From Brevibacterium sp. (lineage in GTDB: Bacteria > Actinomycetota > Actinomycetes > Actinomycetales > Brevibacteriaceae), in contig JAKDSA010000012.1 in assembly GCA_030457025.1 (NCBI GenBank), forward strand, positions 1 through 61,460: DNA of 61,460 nt, written 5' to 3'. Positions 47,817-56,378 of this stretch are shown in pieces. A program made the position numbers and the translations under genes. Position 1 is the first letter of the stretch. Every line of letters starts with the position of its first letter. Under the pieces are notes generated by a model that had not been told where the DNA came from, did no database searches, and saw nothing but the letters and a program-made list of their open reading frames with translations.

Positions 47817-48217
47817 GGTTTTCCCCTTTCTCACTCTCAGCTCATCTCCCACTGCGAGCTCCTGTTCCGGTACCGTTCGAGGAGTGAACCGGTCTGGGTG
47901 CGACCGACTCCCGAATGGCTCCAGAGGTGAAGCTCGTGCTGACGGCATCAGCGTGGTGGATGCTCGAATCCGAGGATTCGTGCTAAGTGCGTTCCCCTGT
48001 TAAGTCTAAATTACACGCGTGTCATTACCGCCCCGTCAAGCCCTTGTGGAGTATTACAGGGGGTGCCTGAAGGTTATTCGAACACATCTTCACATACACA
48101 CGCGCTGAGAACACCACATGTAGCGACCACCATCTGGCATTGACACAACCTGTAGGGCGCACCTGAGCAAATCTGGAGAATTTCGAAATCATTCGCCGTC
48201 GGTGGGATTATGGAGTC
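47817..48217. other. Divergent regulatory region, whiB2 / F420-ligase
   Basis: About 400 bases without a convincing gene. CGAATCC (47965-47971) and GGATTCG (47974-47980) form a compact inverted repeat 150 bases upstream of the whiB2 start. ACACGCGTGT (48012-48021) is a 10-bp palindrome in the A+T-richer middle. The part from 48000 to 48200 is the most A+T-rich and probably carries promoters in both directions; I cannot place them. Confidence 0.5.
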
Positions 48218-48313
48218 ATGAGAGTCGAATCACTCGCGATCGTCACCCGGTCCCAGCATCCGCCCCCTGATTTCGGGCGCCGCGGGTCCCCGACGATGAC
48301 GCGGACACGATGA
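48218..48313 (+). CDS. Small 31-codon ORF overlapping the F420-ligase start
   Basis: ATG at 48218 opens a 31-residue frame (MRVESLAIVTRSQHPPPDFG...) whose TGA at 48311-48313 overlaps the ligase ATG at 48310 as ATGA. GGAG lies two bases before its ATG, closer than ideal. The ligase itself has no evident ribosome site, so translation of the small frame could deliver ribosomes to it. The peptide matches no family I know. It may be a leader peptide or only chance. Confidence 0.35.
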   Translation: MRVESLAIVTRSQHPPPDFGRRGSPTMTRTR

Positions 48314-49440
48314 TGAACGATCGACTGCTCACCGTGTACGCGCCTCCGGTTGAGGAGGACATCGCGGCTGGCTCCGATCTGGCAGCGATCCTGAACAATG
48401 CTCTGCGCCGGAATCGGATCGATCTCAAGGACGGCGACATCCTCGTCATCGCCTCCAAAGTCGTGTCCAAGGCCGACGGGCGACTGCGCCAGGTGAAAGA
48501 CCGGGCGGAGTTCGAGGACCTCGTCAAGGATTCGTCGAACCACCTCGTGGCGGAACGGACGTTCGCTTCGGGAACCACCGTGCAGGTCGTTCGCACCCAT
48601 TCGGGCACCGTGCAGGCAGCGGCCGGCCTCGACCAGTCGAATTCGAGCGGTGCCGTCGTCCTCCATCCTCAGGACAGCGACCGCTCGGCCGAGGAGCTGC
48701 GGCTGCGGGTCGAAGAGGCCTTCGCGGTGCGCATCGGCGTCGTCATCTCCGACACCATCTCACGACCGTGGAGGATCGGCGTCGGTGACTTCGCGCTCGG
48801 CCTCTCCGGCTTCTCCGGTCTTGACGACCAGCGCGGCAAGCCCGACGACGATGGCCGCGTGCAGTCGGTGACGGTGCGCGCGATCGCCGATGAGATCGCT
48901 GCCGCGGCCGACCTCGTCAAGGGAGCATCACGAGGCCTTCCGATGGCGCTCGTGCGAGGTGCGGGCGGATACCTGGACAACGGCCGAGACGGAGCGAAGG
49001 CCCTGAGCCGCGACCTCGACGAAGACTGGTTCCGCTACGGCCACGTCGAAGCGATCCACAGAGGCCTCGGCGTCACCGAGCTGCCGGGCCGTGCCGCGGC
49101 CGGTGACAACAGCGATGACATCCTCGAACGCGTCTCCCGCGCCATCCGCGTCGTTCGCGCCGGAGCCCCGCGCACCCCCGGACAGTCTGCCTGGCGGATG
49201 CGGATCGAAGGCTCCGGATCCCGGATCACGATGGCCCCCTCCGACTCCCCTGCCACACCTCAAGCCGGTGGCCCTCCCCTGCTCGAAGCGATGGTCGGTC
49301 TCGGCTCACTCGTGGAACGCATCCACACCGCGCTCTTCGCCGAGGACCTCAGCGCGACGACGAAATGGGAGTGGGCCGACGGTGAGCTCGGCGCGTTCCC
49401 CCGCGGGGTCCGCATCAGCATCGGGCTCCTGTCACACTGA
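48310..49440 (+). CDS. CofE-like coenzyme F420-0:L-glutamate ligase with unassigned C-terminal region
   Basis: A 376-residue protein. Residues ~1-230 match F420:glutamate ligase: LKDGDILVIASKVVSKADGR, then AAAGLDQSNSSGAVVLHP, VVISDTISRPWRIGVGDFALG and KGASRGLPMALVRG. CofE/FbiB adds glutamates to F420-0. In mycobacterial FbiB a ~200-residue nitroreductase domain follows; here only ~140 residues remain (LDEDWFRYGHVEAIH, LERVSRAIRVVRAG, WRMRIEG), which may be a shortened relative. No fbiA, fbiC or fbiD lies in the window, although fbiA-fbiB follow whiB2 in M. tuberculosis. A start at 48313 is equally possible. Confidence 0.8.
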   Translation: MMNDRLLTVYAPPVEEDIAAGSDLAAILNNALRRNRIDLKDGDILVIASKVVSKADGRLRQVKDRAEFEDLVKDSSNHLVAERTFASGTTVQVVRTHSGTVQAAAGLDQSNSSGAVVLHPQDSDRSAEELRLRVEEAFAVRIGVVISDTISRPWRIGVGDFALGLSGFSGLDDQRGKPDDDGRVQSVTVRAIADEIAAAADLVKGASRGLPMALVRGAGGYLDNGRDGAKALSRDLDEDWFRYGHVEAIHRGLGVTELPGRAAAGDNSDDILERVSRAIRVVRAGAPRTPGQSAWRMRIEGSGSRITMAPSDSPATPQAGGPPLLEAMVGLGSLVERIHTALFAEDLSATTKWEWADGELGAFPRGVRISIGLLSH

Positions 49441-49518
49441 ACTCCTGCGCCCGCCGAACCCCGTCGACCAACCGACGACCGAACATTCATCGTCCATCGA
49501 GAAAGCAGGTCATCCTTC

Positions 49519-50253
49519 GTGGATCTTTCCATCATCGCCCGCACCGGCGGGCCAGTCCTCTTCTGGCGCGGCCCCGACTTCGACAGACTCGACCTCACCG
49601 GTCCGGTCGCAGCGAACTGGGTGAACAAGGGCGTCGGCCTCTTCGGCGACTACGATCTCGGCCCCGATTTCACGCTCTTCGTGCCGATGCCGGCTGGACT
49701 GCACTGGCGTGAGCTCGTCGCGATCCTCAGCGTGCTCCTCGCCGACGGTCGCGTCGTCCTCGGCTCGGCCACCTCCGATTCCGGAGCCAAGGACGCAGCT
49801 GCTCCGGATGGTGACTTCCATGCCTTCGTGCCTCTGGGGCATGAGAACGATGAGCGTCTGACTGCGGCCGAGGAGATCTTCGTCTACAACCCGCCTGCAC
49901 TGGCCCTGAGCACCCCCGTCGATGAGGACTTCATCGACGTCAATTCGGCGATCCGCGCCTACCCGGACGTCACGCCTCGGCGTCTCCAGTCAACCGGGAC
50001 CCTCATCGTCGGCGACCAGGAGGTCCAGTGGGGCGACCAGGAGGTCCAGTGGACCGAGTCCCCGAACGACTCCGGTTCCGGCATCCTCGTCGCGAACTCG
50101 ACCCCGCTCCCCGACGAGTGGGCGACGTTCCTGGGCCACCTCCTCCGCGGGGGTGAGACCTTACTGGCCAACGGGATGGACGAGGTTCGCATTGCGGACC
50201 TGGCGAGCAGCCTCGGCGAGGTCCGTGGCAGACTGGGGACATGGACAAAGTAG
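49519..50253 (+). CDS. TIGR03089 family protein
   Basis: A 244-residue protein of the actinobacterial TIGR03089 family (Rv3268-like), distantly related to the N-terminal part of acyl-CoA synthetases. Recognisable parts are GVGLFGDYDLGPDFTLFVPMPAGLHWRELVAILSVLLADGRVVLGSA split across strands and helices. Residues ~165-178 hold an exact in-frame duplication of GDQEVQW. Start is GTG at 49519 with AAAGCAGGT upstream. Its 3' end overlaps the scoA start by 13 bases. Function unknown. Confidence 0.82.
   Translation: MDLSIIARTGGPVLFWRGPDFDRLDLTGPVAANWVNKGVGLFGDYDLGPDFTLFVPMPAGLHWRELVAILSVLLADGRVVLGSATSDSGAKDAAAPDGDFHAFVPLGHENDERLTAAEEIFVYNPPALALSTPVDEDFIDVNSAIRAYPDVTPRRLQSTGTLIVGDQEVQWGDQEVQWTESPNDSGSGILVANSTPLPDEWATFLGHLLRGGETLLANGMDEVRIADLASSLGEVRGRLGTWTK
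50011..50052 (+). repeat. Exact 21-bp tandem duplication inside the TIGR03089 gene
   Basis: Bases 50011-50031 and 50032-50052 are identical (unit GGCGACCAGGAGGTCCAGTG plus G). The duplication is in frame and inserts seven residues (GDQEVQW). Perfect identity suggests a recent slippage event or, less likely, an assembly error. Confidence 0.9.
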
Positions 50254-51011
50254 TTGATACGCCCGCTGCGGCGGTAGCCGATATTGCAGATGGATCATCG
50301 ATCGCCGTGGGCGGTTTCGGTGTCGTCGGCGTTCCTGAGTTTCTGATCCGAGCGATCAAGGACCAGGGAGCCAAGGACCTCGAAGTGATCTCGAACAACG
50401 CCGGTGTCGACGGGCGGGGCCTGGGCCTGCTGCTGGCAGACCATCGCCTCCGACGCATCATCGCCTCCTACGTCGGTGAGAACAAGGAATTCGCCCGCCA
50501 GTACCTCTCCGGCGAACTCGAGGTCGAACTGACCCCGCAGGGAACCCTGGCCGAGAAGCTGCGGGCCGGTGGAGCCGGAATCCCCGCGTTCTACACGATC
50601 ACCGGCGCCGGCACCCAGATCGCTGAGGGCGGTATGCCGTGGAAGTACGGCACAGAGGGCAACGTGGTCAAGGAATCCCCTGCCAAGGACACCCGCGTCT
50701 TCGACACCTTCGGCGAAGAGAAGGAGTACGTCCTCGAGAAGTCACTGGCACCCGACTACGCGCTCGTGCGCGCCGCCGTCGGAGACCGCCACGGCAACCT
50801 CGTGTTCAACTCCTCGGCCAGGAACTTCAATCCTCCGGCGGCACAATCGGCCCGGATCACCATCGCCGAGGTCGAGAAGCTCGTCGAACCCGGTGAGATC
50901 GATCCCGACGACGTCCATGTTCCCGGCATCTTCGTCCACCGCGTCGTCGAACTGACCGCCGAGCAGGTCGCCGACAAGCCCATCGAAAAACGCACCGTTC
51001 GCGAAGCCTGA
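50241..51011 (+). CDS. scoA: CoA-transferase subunit A (SCOT-type, alpha)
   Basis: A 256-residue class I CoA-transferase alpha subunit. SSIAVGGFGVVGVPEFLI near the N-terminus and the glycine-rich AGGAGIPAFYTITGAG are typical, as are GTLAEKLRAGG and LVRAAVGDRHGN. With scoB it moves CoA from succinyl-CoA to acetoacetate or a related 3-oxoacid. The start lies inside the TIGR03089 gene and the gap to scoB is 12 bases. It could instead be a 3-oxoadipate CoA-transferase; sequence alone does not settle the substrate. Confidence 0.92.
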   Translation: MDKVVDTPAAAVADIADGSSIAVGGFGVVGVPEFLIRAIKDQGAKDLEVISNNAGVDGRGLGLLLADHRLRRIIASYVGENKEFARQYLSGELEVELTPQGTLAEKLRAGGAGIPAFYTITGAGTQIAEGGMPWKYGTEGNVVKESPAKDTRVFDTFGEEKEYVLEKSLAPDYALVRAAVGDRHGNLVFNSSARNFNPPAAQSARITIAEVEKLVEPGEIDPDDVHVPGIFVHRVVELTAEQVADKPIEKRTVREA

Positions 51012-51023
51012 GGAGAGCCGAAT

Positions 51024-51689
51024 ATGTCACTGACAAGAAACCAGATGGCGGCCCGCGCAGCCCAGGAACTCGAAGCCGGCAGCTACGTCAACCTGGGCAT
51101 CGGAATGCCGACACTCGTGCCCAACTATCTGCCCGAGGGAGTCGATCTCGTCCTCCAGTCGGAGAACGGGCTGCTGGGTGTGGGCCCCTACCCCACCGAG
51201 GACGAGGTCGACCCTGATCTCATCAACGCCGGCAAGGAGATCGTCACGATGCTCCCCGGTGCCTCCTACTTCGACTCCGCGGCCAGCTTCGGCATGATCC
51301 GTGGGGGCAAGGTCAACGCCGCGATCCTCGGCGCGATGCAGGTCGCCACGAACGGCGACATCGCGAACTGGATGATCCCCGGCAAGATGGTCAAGGGCAT
51401 GGGCGGTGCCATGGACCTGGTCCACGGTGCTCAGCGCGTCATCGTCATGATGGACCATGTCGCCAAGGACGGTTCGCACAAGCTCATGTCCAGCTGTGAC
51501 CTCCCGCTGACCGGCAAGGGCGTCGTCAGCCGCATCGTCACCGACATCGCTGTGCTCGACGTCACCGGAGACTCCTTCACCCTCGTCGAACTGGCTCCCG
51601 GAGTCAGCGTCGAGGAAGTCAAGGAGAAGACCGGCGCCGAGGTGAACGTCCCCGACGACGTCCCCACCATCAGCGTCGACGCCGCCTGA
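51024..51689 (+). CDS. scoB: CoA-transferase subunit B (SCOT-type, beta)
   Basis: A 221-residue class I CoA-transferase beta subunit. The catalytic Glu is in [12 protein letters not shown] near residue 50, and [15 protein letters not shown] and [19 protein letters not shown] are the other conserved blocks. Ribosome site GAGGAGAGCC precedes the ATG. It is co-transcribed with scoA and convergent with manA across a strong hairpin. Confidence 0.93.
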   Translation: MSLTRNQMAARAAQELEAGSYVNLGIGMPTLVPNYLPEGVDLVLQSENGLLGVGPYPTEDEVDPDLINAGKEIVTMLPGASYFDSAASFGMIRGGKVNAAILGAMQVATNGDIANWMIPGKMVKGMGGAMDLVHGAQRVIVMMDHVAKDGSHKLMSSCDLPLTGKGVVSRIVTDIAVLDVTGDSFTLVELAPGVSVEEVKEKTGAEVNVPDDVPTISVDAA

Positions 51690-51757
51690 GGCAGTTGGCG
51701 AGCCGGACTGAGGCCTGCCCGCGCTGCACAGCGCACACAGCCTCAGAAGTTTGACCG

Positions 51758-51810
51758 GAGGCCATTCTGGGCCGAGATACCGAACAAGAATCTCAGCCCA
51801 GAATGGCCTC
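51758..51810. terminator. Bidirectional terminator between scoB and manA
   Basis: GAGGCCATTCTGGGC (51758-51772) pairs with GCCCAGAATGGCCTC (51796-51810). Five more pairs follow (51774-51778 with 51790-51794) after one mismatched position, 51773/51795. That position is C-A in plus RNA but G-U in minus RNA, so the stem is fully paired only in the manA transcript. TTTCGT follows on the plus side, so it may also end scoAB mRNA. Confidence 0.75.
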
Positions 51811-51874
51811 TTTCGTGTGGAGATACGCGGATGTGAGTTCTCGCCGGATCAGCACCAGACGAAGGACGAGCGCT

Positions 51875-53188
51875 TCAGGCGAAGGGCAGCGACGTCTCGA
51901 GGCCGGTGGTGGCCACGAACAGGTCCCCATGGCCGTCTGCGGTCACTGTGGGCTCGTTTGCCGCGATGAACACGCTCTGACCACGTGTGAGTGTCACTGT
52001 GGATCCCAGGCAGGTCAGAGTGATGTTTCCCGAGGTGCACAGCGCGATGCTCGCGCCTCGGCGTTCGACCTGCGTCAGACGAGGGCACCGCAGTACCTGC
52101 AGTGCGAAGTCATCGGTCGCTCCAAGCAGGATTCCGTCGCGGTCGGGTTCAACCATGCGGGGCTTTGCCGAGGTGAACTTCGCAACCGTGCCCAGCTCCG
52201 GGATGTCGATGTGCTTGTTCGTCAGTCCCCCGCGCAGCACGTTGTCACTCGACGCCATGACTTCGATCCCGGTCCCGCCCAGGTAGGCATGCAGCACGCC
52301 TGATTCCATCGCCAGGGCCTCCCCCGGCTGCAGGTGGACGCGATTGAGCATGAGTGCCACGAGCACACCTGGATCGGATGGGTAGTCAGCCACGAGCTCG
52401 TGGAAGGTCTCTGCTGGATCGACCGCTGTTCCCAAACGGCTGATATGGCCTTCGGGGAGTTCTGCCAGGTCCTGCGCGCCGACTTCGTCGACGAATCCTG
52501 CAGACCGCGCGTCACCGAGGACGAGCTCGACTGCCTTCGCGAAGGCTTTGGCCTCGGTCACGGACTTCAGCACCGAGATCACGTCGCCCAGGAAGTCCAG
52601 CGAGGCCGGTGACAGTGACAGCGACAGCAGACGTTCGAAAGTTGCGCGCACGGCCTTGCGCGGCCGGAATCCGGTCAGCGCGTGGAACTCGGTGAGCGCG
52701 TAGATGAGCTCCGGTTTGGCGGAGGGGTCCTTGTAGTTGCGGGTCGGTGAGTCGAGATCGGGGCCCTCGGAGTCTTCACGGGCGAAGCCGATGGCCGCCT
52801 GCTCCGGATCCGGGTGCACCTGAATCGAGAGTGCCTTCTGCGCGGAGAGGACCTTGAGCAGGAAGGGCAGGCGAGGCCCGAATACCTGCAGCGAGTCGTG
52901 GCCCAGCAAGCCTGCGGGATCGCCGGCAAGGTATTCGATGAGATTGGGGCCGACCGTGCTGCTGCCCGTCTTCACATGCAGAGATGACGATGATCCCTGC
53001 TGCGCGAAACGGTAGGTCGAGGGCTGCGCCTCGAACTCTCCGGTGTCCAGTCGCGAGGGGCTGAGGGGATGGGCTCCGAGCCAGAGTTCGGCGCAGGGAG
53101 TGCCGTCGGGCGCAGTTCCCAGGATCGCCGGGATCGCGTCCGTGCTTCCCCAAGCAAAATTCTTGACCGTGTTGTGCAATCGACGCAC
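51875..53188 (-). CDS. manA: Mannose-6-phosphate isomerase, class I
   Basis: A 437-residue type I phosphomannose isomerase that interconverts fructose-6-phosphate and mannose-6-phosphate. Zinc-site and active-site blocks visible are AELWLGAHP, LSIQVHPDPEQA (Gln and His ligands), YKDPSAKPELIYAL (Glu ligand) and LEPGEALAMESGVLHAYLGG-like QPGEALAMESGVLHAYLGG (last His). It feeds manB upstream. The start is GTG at 53188 with GAAGGGG upstream. Confidence 0.95.
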   Translation of the reverse strand: MRRLHNTVKNFAWGSTDAIPAILGTAPDGTPCAELWLGAHPLSPSRLDTGEFEAQPSTYRFAQQGSSSSLHVKTGSSTVGPNLIEYLAGDPAGLLGHDSLQVFGPRLPFLLKVLSAQKALSIQVHPDPEQAAIGFAREDSEGPDLDSPTRNYKDPSAKPELIYALTEFHALTGFRPRKAVRATFERLLSLSLSPASLDFLGDVISVLKSVTEAKAFAKAVELVLGDARSAGFVDEVGAQDLAELPEGHISRLGTAVDPAETFHELVADYPSDPGVLVALMLNRVHLQPGEALAMESGVLHAYLGGTGIEVMASSDNVLRGGLTNKHIDIPELGTVAKFTSAKPRMVEPDRDGILLGATDDFALQVLRCPRLTQVERRGASIALCTSGNITLTCLGSTVTLTRGQSVFIAANEPTVTADGHGDLFVATTGLETSLPFA

Positions 53189-53546
53189 TGTCTTGGTCCC
53201 CTTCGGCTGGACTCATCGGATGAACGCACGCGTAAGCCGTGCGTGTTTCTCCACGGTAGCGCCTCCATCTGGACTCATCACGGTTTTCCGAGGTGGCTTC
53301 ACGGACTGTTCAGACCAGGACACCTATTGTTCACCACTCGTGACCAGGCCGGATAGAAAAGCAAGCGGAGTTGACTGCACGAAACCCGAGTGCGGACCGT
53401 AGGGACAGCTTCCGGGAATCCACAGTCCCCGTCTCGCGCCTCGGGAGAAGCAGAAAGTGCCTCGCGGCCAGTTCTGCAAAGAACCGACCGCGAGGCACTG
53501 GCTTCTCCTGTCGAGTCCCACCCCGACGGATACTCACTCGCTGGTG
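53189..53546. other. Intergenic region upstream of manA
   Basis: About 360 bases without a gene between the 3' end of the amidase gene and manA. ACGCACG (53224-53230) and CGTGCGT (53238-53244) form a hairpin in the manA leader. The amidase terminator is at 53456-53499. The remaining 200 bases carry no reading frame with family support; the manA promoter should lie there. Confidence 0.5.
53456..53499 (-). terminator. Terminator of the amidase gene
   Basis: AGTGCCTCGCGG (53456-53467) is perfectly complementary to CCGCGAGGCACT (53488-53499). Inside, GTTCT/AGAAC (53471-53475, 53480-53484) closes a GCAA tetraloop. On the minus strand TTTCTGCTTCTCC follows, a partly T-rich stretch. It lies 48 bases after the amidase stop. 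Confidence 0.75.
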
Positions 53547-56378
53547 TCAGCCGACGACGCGAATGACCTTCGCTCCACGATTGAGCATCCAGCTGTAGCT
53601 GCGCTTCGTTGTATTCGTCCGCGACGATCCGGCATCGTACATCATCCCCTTTGTCTCGGAGATGATGCCGATGTGGCCTGGGATCCAGATCAGGTCGCCT
53701 GGTTTGGCGTCCTCCGTCGGGATGACCTTGCCGGCGTTGCGCTGCTGACTGGTTGTGCGCGGCAGATCGATGCCGTGCTTGCCATAGACGTACTGGGTGT
53801 ATCCCGAGCAGTCCCAGCCATTCGTCGGTGAGGTGCCGGCCCAGACGTACCTCACGCCGAGGTGGGCCTTCGCCTCCTTGATGATGGAGTCACGCTGGGC
53901 TTGGATCTTCTCTGCCTTGGACGGCTTGTCCTTCTTGTCGTCGTCCTTGGGCTTATCAGCCTTCGGCTCGTCGTCCTTGGGCTTATCAGCCTTCGGCTCG
54001 TCGTCCTTGGGCTTGTCGTCGTCCTTGGCCTTGTCGTCACCCTTGGCGTCTTCGTCGTCTGTAGAACCTTCCCCGGAGTCTGCAGCCGAACCGCCATCGG
54101 TGGCGCTGTCCCCCGGTGGCGCCGAATCATCGGCACCACCGGAAGCGTTGGCATCATCGGCATCACCCGGTCCATTGTTGTCGACGACGCCGCCGCCGAT
54201 GGTGCCGGTGGGCGAGAACTCTGTGGTTCCGTAGCCCTCGGCCCAGACGAGCCGAGCACCCTCGAACAGCTGCTCACCTCGTCCGTCCTTGTACACCGGA
54301 TTCGACTCGGGGTAACCGAGGTGTCCCTTGACGGTTCCCTTGTCACCCCAATATTTCAGGAGAGTGCCCTTGGTGTAGTGAGCACCGGTGGCCTCCGACC
54401 AGTAGATCTTGCCCTTCTGGAACGATTGCGCCGCGCCCCCGTCCTTCAAGCCGTCCTTCGCTTGCGCGGTGGGCAGGCCCAGCTGGGTGACGACGTCTCC
54501 CTTGTACGAGTTCTTGATCGCTCCGGTCAGGTGGTACGCACCGGTCTTCTTGGACCAGTAGACGTTGCCCTTCTCGTAAGCGCGGGCACGTGCTCCGTCA
54601 ACGCCCTTGACATCGTGTTCCTTGCCAGTGGCCTTGCCGAGCTCCTTCTTGTGGTCCGCAGCGTACTTCTCGATCTCGGTCTTGGGCTTCGGCGTTTCCT
54701 TCTTGTCGTCGTCCTTCTTGTCGTCGTCCTTCTTGTCGTCGTCCTTCTTATCGTCGTCCTTCTTGTCGTCGGACGGCAGATCGCCGGACTTCATGATGTC
54801 GGAGGCGGTCGAACGGATCTCGCCCATCTTTGCATAGAAGGCATCACCGGGGCAGCTGGTATTCCCGAGGTCACGGTGCCCGACGACAGTCGATTTGCTG
54901 ACCTTGACACCGTCCATCGAGAGCTTCCATGCGATCGCGGAGGCAACAGCGTCGCGAGTCTTCTTCGGTGGAGCCTTCTTATCGTAGGAGCCGATCACTG
55001 AGATGCCGAAGGTCCCGGTGTTGTGTCCGGCCACGTGGGCGCCGATGACGGCCTTCTTGATGTCGCCACCGCGGGCATGCCAGAGACGACCGTATTTATC
55101 GGCGATGACGTTATATCCGACGTCGTTCCAGCCACGGCCCGACTGGTGGTAGGACTGGATACCGCGCAGGATCGAGGGAACGTCTTCAGCAGAGTAGCTG
55201 TTCGAACCGGCGGTGTGGTGGACGACTGCCTGCTTGATGCCGCTGGCGTAGTCCGGGCTGCCCTTGTACGACTTGGCACCCCACGACTTGCGCGAGCCGA
55301 TCTTCGGCTTCGGCACCTCGGACTTCGCCACATTGTTCACGGACGAGGTTCCGGGCACGTAGTTCTGATTGGTCACCTTCGCCTGGTCTGAAGCAGCCAC
55401 CGTCTCGGTGCTCGCTGCAGCGGAGGTCGAACCTGGAGTCGTTTCGGATGTGTCGGCTGCGCCTCCGGATGGTTCGGAACTCTGCGGTTCGATCTCAACC
55501 GGGTCGTTGTCGGCCACGGCGGCAGCGTCGTTGGGATTGTGCTTCGGGTCGACAAGGACGAGCTCGGCGTCGCTGGGAGCCTTGTCGCCCAGAATGCGCA
55601 TCTGCACACCCGTGGCCCGGTTGACGGTGAATGGCTCGGAACCTTCGTTCTTCGCCTGTTCCTGCTTCTCCTCGTCGAGGGACTGCCAGGTGCCCCAGTC
55701 AGAACCGCTCTTGACGCGGACCTGGATGCGGATGTTGGACTTCGACTCCGAGAAGGTGAAGCCGACGAGGCTCGGGTTCTTGGAGGGAACGTCGAGTACG
55801 TCGGAGATCAGCGCGATATTGACGCCGTCCTCGGTCTTCTGCCGAACAGAGCCCGAGATGTCCTCGCTGTCCTTCGAGTCCTCGGATGTTTCGGAGTCCT
55901 TGGACTTGTCATCCTTCGACGTGTCGTCCGTGGACGCTTCGTCATCCTTCGTGGCCGACTCGTCGGCGGGTGCCGATGGGTCAGCCTTCGGGGTGGAGTC
56001 CTCCGAGGCAGCGGCGTCGCCTCCGCCCTCAGGTGAGGACAATCCCGCAGAGACGGGATGGACCGCCCCCGTGGACGCGGCAGCAGATGCACCCGAACTC
56101 ACGTTGACCACGGATGGCACCTGCGTCGAAGCGACAGCGGTCTGCGACTTGAAGATGTTCGGCAGGTTGCTGGTTGCGCTCTGGTTGGCGACATTGGCAT
56201 TGGAGTCACTGGAAGCGCGGGCACCGGGGACGCTGAGTCCTTCTTCGCTCACGCTCAGCGCCTCTTGGGTCACTTCAGGCTCAGTCGACGCCGCGAAGGC
56301 AGTCGGTGCTGTGACCGCTAGGGTGCCGACGAGTGCGACCGAAGCGCAGCCCGCGACTGTGGGCAATAAGTATTTCAT
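53547..56378 (-). CDS. Bifunctional secreted peptidoglycan hydrolase: amidase_2, LGFP repeats, NlpC/P60
   Basis: A 943-residue exported protein. Signal peptide 1-30; a Ser/Asp/Lys-rich linker with an N-terminal beta domain (about 170-290). N-acetylmuramoyl-L-alanine amidase (PGRP/amidase_2, about 360-530) has zinc ligands in VVHHTAG (His-387/388), VGHRD (His-501) and SCPGD (Cys-509). A D/K repeat linker (537-560) leads to about three LGFP repeats (565-722; YWSKKTGAYHLTGAI, LGYPESNPV), then a second repeat linker (about 780-820). NlpC/P60 (828-943) has Cys-857 in WDCSGY and His-902 in PGHIG. It would cut both the sugar-peptide amide and the peptide stem. LGFP repeats anchor proteins to mycolated walls. 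Confidence 0.93.
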   Translation of the reverse strand: MKYLLPTVAGCASVALVGTLAVTAPTAFAASTEPEVTQEALSVSEEGLSVPGARASSDSNANVANQSATSNLPNIFKSQTAVASTQVPSVVNVSSGASAAASTGAVHPVSAGLSSPEGGGDAAASEDSTPKADPSAPADESATKDDEASTDDTSKDDKSKDSETSEDSKDSEDISGSVRQKTEDGVNIALISDVLDVPSKNPSLVGFTFSESKSNIRIQVRVKSGSDWGTWQSLDEEKQEQAKNEGSEPFTVNRATGVQMRILGDKAPSDAELVLVDPKHNPNDAAAVADNDPVEIEPQSSEPSGGAADTSETTPGSTSAAASTETVAASDQAKVTNQNYVPGTSSVNNVAKSEVPKPKIGSRKSWGAKSYKGSPDYASGIKQAVVHHTAGSNSYSAEDVPSILRGIQSYHQSGRGWNDVGYNVIADKYGRLWHARGGDIKKAVIGAHVAGHNTGTFGISVIGSYDKKAPPKKTRDAVASAIAWKLSMDGVKVSKSTVVGHRDLGNTSCPGDAFYAKMGEIRSTASDIMKSGDLPSDDKKDDDKKDDDKKDDDKKDDDKKETPKPKTEIEKYAADHKKELGKATGKEHDVKGVDGARARAYEKGNVYWSKKTGAYHLTGAIKNSYKGDVVTQLGLPTAQAKDGLKDGGAAQSFQKGKIYWSEATGAHYTKGTLLKYWGDKGTVKGHLGYPESNPVYKDGRGEQLFEGARLVWAEGYGTTEFSPTGTIGGGVVDNNGPGDADDANASGGADDSAPPGDSATDGGSAADSGEGSTDDEDAKGDDKAKDDDKPKDDEPKADKPKDDEPKADKPKDDDKKDKPSKAEKIQAQRDSIIKEAKAHLGVRYVWAGTSPTNGWDCSGYTQYVYGKHGIDLPRTTSQQRNAGKVIPTEDAKPGDLIWIPGHIGIISETKGMMYDAGSSRTNTTKRSYSWMLNRGAKVIRVVG
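53941..54015. repeat. 30-bp tandem repeat in the amidase gene
   Basis: A 30-base unit occurs at 53941-53970 and 53971-54000, with a partial third copy to about 54015. It encodes the decapeptide KPKDDEPKAD in the linker before the NlpC/P60 domain. The copies are identical, so length may vary between strains. Confidence 0.85.
54699..54770. repeat. 15-bp tandem repeats encoding DDDKK
   Basis: Near-identical 15-base units coding for DDDKK run for about five copies (residues 537-560) between the amidase and the LGFP repeats. The alternating charge suits a stiff, soluble spacer. One unit has a synonymous change, so the array is not fully uniform. Confidence 0.85.

Noticed and set aside
53941..54770. 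CRISPR-like regular repeats
   Set aside because: The repeats have no spacers, are in frame and encode DDDKK and KPKDDEPKAD linkers inside a protein.
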